Part shown: piece after piece, positions 33,825 through 42,638 of the stretch
Numbering within the stretch: the first letter of the stretch is position 1
Layout: each line of letters opens with the position of its first letter
Translations under genes and position numbers: made by a program
The notes under the pieces: model-generated
Seen by the model: only the letters and a program-made list of their open reading frames with translations
Database searches by the model: none
What the model was told of the DNA's origin: nothing
DNA from: Antedon mediterranea
Lineage: Eukaryota; Echinodermata; Crinoidea; Comatulida; Antedonidae
Reading direction: 5' to 3'
Length of the DNA: 64,000 bases
Assembly: GCF_964355755.1 (NCBI RefSeq)
Contig: NC_092679.1
Coordinates: 3,162,001-3,226,000 of the forward strand

Positions 33825-34260
33825 AAAGCGTGATTTTCACTAGAACGCGACGTATCGACGCAAAGTGCTGTATTGCGTAATCACAAGTGAGAGCCGACGA
33901 CGCAATATAGTGTTGCAAACATCGCAGGTTTGATTTTTCACGCATAATAATAATAATAATAATAAGATTTTTATAGCGCACATACCACTCCAGAGTGCTC
34001 AAGGCGCATGCGGGGCCAAACACAATTATTAGAACGGCATTTGCTTACGTTGCGTAGATTGCGTTACGTTGCGTCGCTAAAGCGTGGTTCCCACTAGCGA
34101 CGCAACGCGAGGACGTAACGCAAGTGAATTGACCAATCACAAGCGATGGCTTATTCGCTTGTGATTGCTAACTGTCTATAACTTCGCTTGTCATTGGTTA
34201 AAACGATTGCGTTGCGTTTACGTCCTTGCGTTACGTTCTAGTAAAAGTTACCATACTGTT
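33825..34260. mobile_element. Nested GCTTGGTTCCCACTAG-family MITEs, unit A specific
   Basis: Two or more partial copies (TTTTCACTAGAACGCGACG, AAGCGTGGTTCCCACTAGC, CGTTACGTTCTAGT) with an ATA/TAA microsatellite near 33946 between them. At the same site unit B reads straight through (AATGTAAAGTAAAAGTTACC), giving an empty site. Confidence 0.8.
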
Positions 34261-34285
34261 TATTTTAAAATATGTGGCAAAGCTT

Positions 34286-34442
34286 GGTTATTCTCACTAA
34301 GACGAAACGCAAGGACGTAACCCAACGTAAGGGATTTGACCAATAACAGGTGATGGATTATTCGAACTGTCGCTTGTCATTGGTCAACTCGTTTGCGTTG
34401 CGTCTATGTCTTTGGGTTGCGTCCAAGTGAGAACCAAGCTTC
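34286..34442. mobile_element. GCTTGGTTCCCACTAG-family MITE
   Basis: GACGAAACGCAAGGACGTAA at the left and GTGAGAACCAAGC at the right; GACCAATAACAGGTGATGGA inside. The unit B counterpart is 37871-38014. Confidence 0.75.
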
Positions 34443-35044
34443 AGCGATTCAACCAATTACAATCGATGGATTATTCAAATTTTCGCTTGTCAACTTGCTG
34501 TCTGTCTTTCCCTCAGAAAAATACCTTAAATTTACATAAATGAAAGCCAGTTAGCATTACAAAAATCACCAATTTCTAAGCCTTATTTGACGTCACACTC
34601 GTTAATTAGCTTTGACGAATCAGGATCTAAATGAAATTATTTCAAGGAAAAGTTCCCCTGGGGTGTCCCAAATGAGGGGTGGGGGCCGATTCTACTCTAT
34701 TCATAACATTTATTTTGGAGCATGTGCAGTACATGTTCAAAAGACAGATGTCGGAAAAATTTGATTTGATTTTATCGACCAGGAGTTTATTAATCGCATA
34801 TTAACCATGGAGTAACTCACCCCTCCATTGTTTAAGCTTTACCGTAATAAATATATTGATTTTTCGTCATCTAATTCGTTTCTTTTATGTTTTTTTTTTG
34901 CCTGATAATTCGATAAATTCCATTCAATTTTCTAAATCCGACATGATTTCACTAATCTTCTTTAAACAAAATTTCAACAAGTTAGTTCAGTCTGTTGTTG
35001 ATGTTGTAATTGTAACGTCGCTCGTTGAAACTACTAAAATCAAC

Positions 35045-36212
35045 ATGAATGCCTTTAAGAAGCTACTTGGTATCACTCTCATAGTCTTGGTAAGTAAAGC
35101 AAATAAATTGATCGAAATTCCTGTAACGTCTAAAGGCCAGTTTACACAGACGAGCGGTAACGGTAATGAAAATATAGAATCTATATTCCTTATGACCATT
35201 TACACACACCGACCGCGGAGCGTACGGCCGGCGGGCGGTTTCCGCTGATTCTACGTCGGACAAGCTACGCGGTTTTCCGCTTACCGTTACCGCTCATCTG
35301 TTGTGTGAATTGGCCTTAATATAATCATGGATTAAAAATTCCTTAATCCATGATATAATATGGATATCAAACCAACCTAAAATAAAATGTGTATGGATTA
35401 TGTCTTCCGTGTGCGCGGATGATACGAGAGTTGTGTTTAATATTTAACCATGGAGAAATATTATTATAGGCCTACGTATTCTTCTCCATACTAAATCAAA
35501 TTTTCAAGTAAACATCTTTCATGAACATGCACTACCGTAATTACAAGCATCTATTTATTAATTCCACCAGTTAGTACAACATTGTGCCTTTGCGCAAGAT
35601 GAAGGGACAGCAGAAAACCAACAAGGAACTGACGAAGGAGCATCTGGTGGACAGGCGGAGAATGGAGACGTGGTGGAAGTAGGAGGAGATTGCACGCCCG
35701 GTGTCCATTATTGTATATATAACCTGCCGTGTTGCGACGGAACGTGCCATCACAGTCACAAGACTTGTCCTACCGGATCCATAGTAAGTGTACAATCTAT
35801 TATCTATTAATTGATATAACATTTTTGGATGAAGTGGGCGCGGGCGGGGGGAGGGGGTGTCCCGGGGGTTATTCTAGCTTTTAATAAACGTAATGTTAAT
35901 GTTAGTCTTGGTTCCCCAGTAGGACGCACACAGCACAAGGACGTAAGCGAACCGTATTCGCCGTCTGTAGGCTTGGTTCTTACTAGAGACGCAACGCAAG
36001 CGAGTTGACCAATGACAAGCAACCGTTCGAATAATCCATCGCTTGTGATTGGTCGACGAATCACTTACGTTGCGTTACGTCATTGTGTTGCGTCTGTAGT
36101 AGGAACTGTAACACAGTATGCACTCAACATAACATACTCATGTTTATTCCCATAGGCAATAAACAATGAGCCAGTGGTAATCAACCAGGACAACAATGAA
36201 ATCTCCAAGTAG
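35045..36212 (+). CDS. Secreted cystine-knot-like peptide precursor, copy A
   Basis: Three phase-0 exons, 35045-35089, 35571-35783 and 36156-36212, encode 104 residues. Residues 1-23 are a clear signal peptide (MNAFKKLLGITLIVL then LVQHCAFA). An acidic Gln/Glu/Gly-rich pro-region follows to about residue 54. The core has six cysteines spaced C-X6-C-X5-CC-X3-C-X6-C, the C-C-CC-C-C order of inhibitor-cystine-knot folds found in toxins, antimicrobial and signalling peptides. It is His-rich between the last two (HHSHKT). Exon 3 encodes an 18-residue tail ending NNEISK. The start is set by the signal peptide; a longer upstream frame is not preserved in copy B. I do not recognise the family. The knot fold is inferred from spacing; venom, immunity or peptide-hormone roles are all open. 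Confidence 0.72.
35131..35319. mobile_element. MITE with TAAGGCCAGTTTACACA-type ends, peptide gene A intron 1
   Basis: Left TAAAGGCCAGTTTACACAGA and GAGCGGTAACGG, right CCGTTACCGCTC and TGTGTGAATTGGCCTTA. A half-deleted copy sits at the same place in unit B (39846-39962), so insertion predates the duplication. Confidence 0.85.
35965..36110. mobile_element. GCTTGGTTCCCACTAG-family MITE, peptide gene A intron 2
   Basis: GGCTTGGTTCTTACTAGAGA, GACCAATGACAAGCAACCG and TTACGTTGCGTTACGTC. The counterpart in B is 40650-40800. Confidence 0.75.
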
Positions 36213-36356
36213 AACATCGATAACGTTTCACAACCGCCATGTAAAAAAAATATTATAACAGGCCTTTAAACTTAGTTTGCTAATACCAACTTGCACTCTA
36301 ATAAATTAAGATGTCGCTATTGGATATTTATGAACTGGATTTGTTTTAATATGTTT

Positions 36357-36530
36357 CTGGAACCTTACAAACTCTCCCAATAGAGATGGCAAGGACGGCG
36401 TAGACACATCGCAAGCGAATTGACCAATGACAAGCGACTCGTTCAAAATAATCCAGCTTGTGATTGGTTGGTCAAATATTAACCCATGTTTTAACGCATT
36501 GTTAGGATAAGATGCATTAAGCTTTGGCAC
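36357..36530. mobile_element. Degraded GCTTGGTTCCCACTAG-family MITE at end of unit A
   Basis: GACCAATGACAAGCGACTCG and CTTGTGATTGGTTGGTCAAA are kept, but the termini are worn. The unit B counterpart is about 41160-41320. Confidence 0.6.
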
Positions 36531-37016
36531 GAGGAAGTATTTTAAGATATTAAAAACTAATTTTTAGGGGAAAACCGTTGATAATTTCGAGAAATGCTTT
36601 CGGGTTATAATTATCTTGTTGGAAAGAAAGGTATTCCGGAGTGAGCCACCAGTCATTGACGAAACCCAGGTAGTTTTGTTCAATCTTGGTTCCGCACCAT
36701 TTGCGTTAGATTTTACGCATGCGTAGAGAGGGATTTGGAAGACGGAAACATGAATACGCATGCGTATAAGCTGACGCTTTCGATTCGAATGAACAAATTC
36801 GCCTAGTGGAAAATTGACTTCAGTTGCGTGAAGTGGGGAGACCACGTTTTATCGTACGTTTTACGTACAGTAGGTAAATTAGTCGTACATTCTTATGGTG
36901 GGTGCTATGTTGGGGAATTAACCATGGTACTCATGTTGATGAATAAATTAATGAAATGTATAATTTGTGGCTAATTTGTTCTTTTTAAAACTCAATGCAG
37001 TATCCGTGTTTTAAAG

Positions 37017-37599
37017 CTCAGGTACAGGCATGAATTTTAAATATAATATCTGGTTAATTGTACATAAATCAAATATTTGTAACAGAGATCAAGACGAAAA
37101 AATATAAATTTCTCTTAATATGGTCAATTACAAGGTTTAGGAAAATTCTGCCATAAAAACCAGGAAGACTTTTTTCAGTAGTTAGGTAGTTTAACCTAAT
37201 GTAATGTCTGGTGACTCTCTAGAAAGTGAAAAATATGGTGGATACACGGTGGATAATTTTTGCTATAGCATGAAGATAAAAATCTGAATTTGAATAAAAA
37301 TACCAGAAATGTAAAATTCAAGTTATAATACCTATATTTTAGTCATCTGATAACTTATTTTACCACACCGTTTATTTTTCATAGCTTTTTAAAATGCCGC
37401 TCTATTTACCAAATTTGTGTACACAAGAATAGAGATTTTACTGTGTAATTTGAACTATACCCCACTGATATGAAAGTGATTATTTTCAACAAGCTTGTGT
37501 AACACAAATAAAATCCCAAAAATTATGAAACATGGGAAACTATAGATCGATAATTATTGGAATGTATGATCAATAGACATTTTTTGCCCGCACCTGGCC
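37017..37599. mobile_element. hAT-like MITE, copy 2, with target duplication
   Basis: It matches 25930-26531. It is flanked by TTTTAAAG on the left and TTTAAAG on the right, and unit A has the uninterrupted GTTTTAAAGGGTAGCTCC at the same place. The 7-8 bp duplication plus CAGGT-type ends suggests hAT superfamily. Confidence 0.85.
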
Positions 37600-37686
37600 T
37601 TTAAAGGATAGCTCCGTAGGCCTAATGTAAAGTAAAAGTTACCTTAATGTTTATTTTAAAATATGTGGCAAAGCTTGGTTATTCAC

Positions 37687-38012
37687 ACTAAAGCGTGGTT
37701 CCCACTGGCGACGCAACACAAGGACGTAACGCAACGCAAGTGAATTGACCAATCACAAGCGATGGTTTATTCGCTTGTGATTGCTAACTGTCTATAACTT
37801 CGCTTGTCATTGGTTAAAACGCTTGCGTTGCGTTTACGTCCTTGCGTTACGTTCTAGTGGGAACCAAGCTTTAGACGCAACACAAGGACGTAACGCAACG
37901 TAAGGGATTTGACCAATAACAGGTGATGGATTATTCGAACTGTCGCTTGTCATTGGTCAACTCGCTTGCGTTGCGTCTATGTCTTTGCGTTGCGTCCAAG
38001 TGAGAACCAAGC
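37687..38012. mobile_element. Two GCTTGGTTCCCACTAG-family MITEs in tandem
   Basis: The first copy (37687-37868) runs from AAGCGTGGTTCCCACTGGC to CTAGTGGGAACCAAGC; the second (37871-38012) from GACGCAACACAAGGACG to GTGAGAACCAAGC. Both carry the GACCAAT...ATTGGT inner palindrome. Confidence 0.8.
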
Positions 38013-38650
38013 TTAAAGCCCCATTGGCCCTACGTTTTTTAGATCTAATTTAAGATCACAAACTATATTTAATGTAAAAATAATACTATATGGTCCTATT
38101 GCGATAACTTTTTTCGTCTTTAAACGGTTAAAAATGTGAAAAATAAATCGATTTTAATAATTATAGCGGCCCGCTATAAATCCCAAAATGCATTGCGCGC
38201 GGATTGATATTTTTGTTTTTCACCTGTAATTCGCCCACTTTTCGATCGATCGTGAAGCCAAAACAAATGGAAGACTCCTAACTTTTCAGCGAAAATACCG
38301 GGTGTTCCCCAATTTGTATCAACGGAGTCTGGCAAAAATAGAAAGACAATTAATGCAGCAACTATACAACGTCAGGCTAGGTATATAGCCTAGCTAGCGT
38401 ACGATGTTCGTACGTTACCGATGTTTACCAGCTAGGCCTACAAAACTAAACCTAGCTAGGCTAGGCCTGAGACCGTCCACGAGAGGTCGATCGCCGCGAG
38501 CTACTTAGGTAGTGCATTGTTTCTCACTTTTTATCATAATTTACCATAAAACGTACATTTAAGACAAGGAATGACATGGTTTAATGTTTTTAAAGTGATA
38601 TGTATTATTTTCCAAAAAAACGTCCAAAATTGCAGGGAAGGGGTCTTTAA
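38013..38650. mobile_element. TTAA-flanked element with promoter-like interior, unit B specific
   Basis: Ends are TTAAAGCCCCATTGGCCC and GGGAAGGGGTCTTTAA. Unit A has AAGCTTCAGCGATTC at the empty site, consistent with a duplicated TTAA target. The interior has CCCAAAATGCATTGCGCGC (ZNF143-site-like), an AGGCCTA/CTAGGCTAGG cluster at 38383-38470, and a short open stretch ending before it. No transposase is seen. Confidence 0.78.
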
Positions 38651-38720
38651 GCGATTCGACCAATTACATTCAAATTGTCGCTTGTCAACTTGCTGTCTGT
38701 CTTTCCCTAAGAAAAATACC

Positions 38721-39266
38721 TTAAAGATGTATTGTCCCTTTGACTAATTCCAAAAAAAATAAATAAATAAATATTCGAAAAAAGTGGGTCATTTTGAAGT
38801 ATCATAATAGTTATTAACTTTCACCAAAAATTAGTCGAAAAAAATCATTTAACTGAAATACAGACGTTTTTTTGTTCAAAAAATAACTTTGACTTCCAGT
38901 CAAAGTTTTCGATCAAAACATATCTCATAATGCAACGCGCTTGTTTGGCTACTCTGTATGCATAATCATAAAACTTCCTCGCGATCCACCTTCTCAACCG
39001 TGACGAGTTGTAAACAATCCTAATTAGCATCATGCATAATGCATACTCGTTGTTTGAAATCTTTGTTTACTTTTGCTCGCGATGATTTTTTTTCCAGACG
39101 AAATGTAATCAAATTAATCTACCTGTTAATTACGTAAACTTATTGGTTTTGGCTCAAATTTTCGACTTAAAGTGAATAACTTTAATATTACTTTGATATG
39201 GCCAATTTAAATTTAGAATATTTTGACCTTCATTTTTTTGTGTTTCAAAGGACAATACATCTTTAA
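38721..39266. mobile_element. TTAA-type MITE, type copy (TTAAAGATGTATTGTCC ends)
   Basis: Left TTAAAGATGTATTGTCCC, right GGACAATACATCTTTAA. The unit A empty site reads ACCTTAAATTTACAT, so TTAA was duplicated exactly, as in piggyBac-type transposition. The 62-codon minus frame inside has no recognisable features. Confidence 0.93.
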
Positions 39267-39765
39267 TTTACATAAATGAAAGCCAGTTGCATTACAAAAA
39301 TTCCTCTATCACCAATTTCTAAGCCTTATTTCACGTCACACTCGTTAATTAGCTTTGACGAATCAGGATCTAAATGAAATTATTTCAAGGAAAAGTTCCC
39401 CTGGGGTGTCCCAAATGAGGGGTGGGGGCCGATTCTACTCTATTCATAACATTTATTTTGGAGCATGTGCAGTACATGTTCAAAAGACAGAATTCGATTT
39501 AATTTTATCGACCAGGAGTTTATTAATCGCATATTAACTCAACCTTCTATTGTTTAAGCTTTACTAAATATATTGATTTTTCGTCATATAATTCGTTTCT
39601 TTTATGTTTTTTTTTGCCCGATTTCAAAAATTCGATAAATTCCATTCAATTTTCTAAATCCGACATGATTTCACTAATCTTCTTAAACAAAATTTCAACA
39701 AGTTAGTTCAGTCTGTTGTTGGTGTTGTAATTGTAACGTCGCTCGTTGAAACTACTGAAATCAAC

Positions 39766-40911
39766 ATGAATACCTTTAAGAAGCTACTTGGTATAACTCT
39801 CATAGTCTTGGTAAGTGAAGCAAATCAATTGATCTATATTCCTTATTAATTTACACACAACACGGAGCGTACGGCGGGCGGTTTCCACTGATTCTACGTC
39901 GGACAAGCTACGCGGTTTTCCGCTTACCGTTACCGCTCATCTGTTGTGTAAATTGGCCTTAATATAATCATGGATTAAGAATTCCTTAATCCATGATAAA
40001 ATATGGATATCCAACCAACCTAACATAAAATGTGTATGGATTATGTCTTCCGTGTACTGTGCGCGGATGATACATGAGAGTTGTGTTTAATATTTAACCA
40101 TGGAGAAATATTATTATAGGCCTAAGTATTCTTCTCCATACTAAGTCAAATTTTCAAGTAAACATCTTTCGTAAACATGCACTACCGTTACGCACAATTA
40201 CAAGCATCTATTTATTAATTCCACCAGTTAGTACAACATTGTGCCTTTGCGCAAGATGAAGGGACAGCAGAAAACCAACAAGGAACTGACGAAGGAGCAT
40301 CTGGTGGACAGGCGGAGAACGGAGTCGCGGAAGTAGGAGGAGCGGGAAACTCGTCGGAAGTAGCTGGGGACACGGAAGAAAACACGTCAGATTGCAGGCC
40401 TGCCCAGCATTGTATACATAACCGGGCGTGTTGCGACGGAACGTGCCATCACAGTCACAAGACTTGTCCTAACGGAATCATAGTAAGTGTACAATCTATT
40501 ATCTATTAATTGATATAACATTGTTGGATGGGGTGGGGGCGGGTGTCCTAAGGGTTATTTTAGCTATTAATAAACGTATGTTAGTCTTGGTTCCCCAGTA
40601 GGACGCAGCACACAGCACAAGGACGTAAGCGAACCGTATTCGCCGTCTGTAGGCTTTGTTCTTACTAGAGACGCAACGCAATGACGTAGACGCAACGCAA
40701 GCGAGTTGACCAATGACAAGCAACCGTTCGAATAATCCATCGCTTGTGATTGGTCGAATCACTTACGTTGCGTTACGTCCTTGTGTTGCGTCTGTAGTAG
40801 GAACTGTAACACAGTATGCACTCAACATAACATACTCATGTTTTATTCCCATAGGCAATAAACAATGAGCCAGTGGTAATCAACCAGGACAACGATGAAA
40901 TCTCCAAGTAG
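39766..40911 (+). CDS. Secreted cystine-knot-like peptide precursor, copy B
   Basis: Exons 39766-39810, 40228-40482 and 40855-40911, all phase 0, encode 118 residues. It is the tandem paralogue of the gene at 35045. Signal peptide, the DGTCHHSHKTCP core and the C-terminal tail are nearly unchanged. The pro-region is 14 codons longer and has an N-glycosylation sequon (NSS). The first two inter-cysteine loops differ (RPAQH, IHNRA against TPGVHY, IYNLP), so the spacing is C-X5-C-X5-CC-X3-C-X6-C. All six core cysteines are kept, along with the splice sites, so both copies look functional. Upstream of the ATG the frame open in copy A is broken here, supporting the start. Family not recognised. Confidence 0.72.
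40650..40800. mobile_element. GCTTGGTTCCCACTAG-family MITE, peptide gene B intron 2
   Basis: Counterpart of 35965-36110; here an additional GCAATGACGTAGACGCAA segment is kept that copy A has lost. Confidence 0.75.
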
Positions 40912-41032
40912 AGCATCGATAACTTTTCACAACCTCCATGTAAAAAAAAATATTATAATAGACCTTTAAACTCGGTTTGCTAATACCCACTTGCACTCTA
41001 ATAAGTTAAGATGTCGCTCAGATTGGATAATC

Positions 41033-41106
41033 ATTCTTTCCCTTTTCAGGGAATTTATTAGTTCAATGTATATTGAACTAATAAATTTCCTGAAAAGAGA
41101 AAGATT
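41033..41106. repeat. Near-perfect 35 bp-arm hairpin, unit B only
   Basis: ATTCTTTCCCTTTTCAGGGA...GTTCAAT is mirrored by ATTGAACTAATAAATTTCC...AAAGATT around a 4-base centre, with 2 mismatches in 35. Unit A lacks it (ATTGGATATTTATGAACTGG at the site). Confidence 0.9.
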
Positions 41107-41321
41107 ATAATTATTACTATGAACTGGATTTGTTTTAATATTTTTCTGGAACCTTTTAGTAAAGTACGACCTCTCCCATAGAGATAGCAAGGACGACGTA
41201 GACGCAAAGCAAGCGAATTGACCAATGACAAGCGACTCGTTCAAAAATCCATCGCTTGTGATTGGTTGGTCAAATCTTAACCCGTATTTTAACGCATTGA
41301 TAGAATACGAGGCATTAAGCT

Positions 41322-41465
41322 TTGGACGCAACGCAAAGGCGTACGCGTGACGTAAGTGATTTGACCAATACCAACGATGGATTATTTTGTCGCTTGTCAT
41401 TAGGGGTTAACTCGCGCCTGTGTGCGTCTACGTAAGTGTTTTCGGCTCTAGTGGGAAGCACGCTT
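41322..41465. mobile_element. GCTTGGTTCCCACTAG-family MITE at the end of unit B
   Basis: AGCTTTGGACGCAACGCAAA at the left, CTCTAGTGGGAAGCACGC at the right. This may mark one breakpoint of the duplication. Confidence 0.65.
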
Positions 41466-42638
41466 TAGTGGAAGACGATCTGTATCTCTCTCAATGTGTC
41501 CCGGCGGCCATCACTTATCAATAATAATATTCTTAATACAAGATGTTAAAATAAGTTAATTTATGGTGATGTATTTCGATTAAAAAAGTCTATTTTTAAA
41601 GTTTCTGCTACATATGCCTATTATTCCACCCCCTCTCCCTTGGTGGTAGGCCTATATTATTAAGTGTCTCAGTGACGAGGTTTGGTCGTATCAAATGTAG
41701 GCTTCCATTTAAGACTAAGCTAGCTTTTGATTAATGATAAATTCAGGTGTTAGACTTTCTGGGGTTACAATAAACTGTCATCTAAACTGTAAACAAAACA
41801 AAAAGTGTTTATGTATCTTTATTTTCGTTCAGCTTGCATTTCGTCGACCAGGAGGCAAGTAATTTTAACGAACATACATGAAATTGAATGAATGAGACAC
41901 ACTAGCCATATTTGGCTATTAATCCAAAATCAATACGATTACCGATATGAACAGATTGCTATACACAATACTGAGGCCTTTTTGACGCAGTCGTATTTAG
42001 AGTTAATCCAGAACAATTATTGATTTATTTGTTTACAGTGCAACACTGAGTTTTATTCAACGGTTTATAGCATACGCATGAAAAAAGAAATGCCTCTACA
42101 TTGCCTGTCTTTTCTGCCGATAATAATATAATTATTACCGGTATTATTAGCCACTATAAGTTCGGCGTTTTTCCCAGATTTATTACATTTAAACTATAAG
42201 TTTGTTTTCATAATATATATAATGATATTTATTTGATGGCATTTTGCATCTGCGGCATACGTTAGACAATAAAAAAAAGAAAACTTGATTCTGAACCGAC
42301 ACTCATCATATTAGCGGCGCGCACACTTTATTAGACAAAAACTAAGAACTTTCAAGTTTTTAAAGTCTATTATTATAGAGGGCGGAAACAATTCCGACAA
42401 TCTGGAAGTAACATGAAACATTCTTACAAAGGATATAGATTAAACATTTATTTAGTCTAAAAAAACTTTAAAATAAACTTATATATAAAAATAATTTTAT
42501 TCATGTGAATTGAAATTGATTATTTTAATTATATCGATAATACACAGTTATCACAAAACGTGTACTGGAACTAAGGTCGAAGGTCATATCTCTTTGAAAC
42601 GTGAATGTGCAATTTGTGATATAAATAAGCACATCAAA
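41466..42638. other. PSMA3 upstream region
   Basis: AT-rich sequence with no supported gene. The PSMA3 promoter must lie at the right end; I see no clear TATA box, and the context AAAATG at 42637 fits the start. Confidence 0.5.

Larger units (their letters stand above)
33362..36540 (+). repeat. Segmental duplication, unit A
   Basis: The unit begins TTTTAAGATATTAAAAACCA and ends TTAACGCATT...GCATTAAGCTTTGG, followed at 36541 by the start of unit B. It carries the peptide gene at 35045-36212. Unit A contains its own cluster of GCTTGGTTCCCACTAG MITEs (33825-34260) that unit B lacks at the matching site. Confidence 0.92.
36541..41330 (+). repeat. Segmental duplication, unit B
   Basis: This is collinear with unit A but 1.6 kb longer, because it has three extra insertions (37017-37599, 38013-38650, 38721-39266) and a hairpin insertion (41033-41106). 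It has lost the left half of the intron-1 MITE (39846-39962). Shared single-copy stretches are over 90% identical by eye. Confidence 0.92.

Noticed and set aside
34856-35044. N-terminal extension of peptide gene A from an upstream in-frame start
   Set aside because: The frame is broken in copy B and would bury the signal peptide; the ATG at 35045 is shared.
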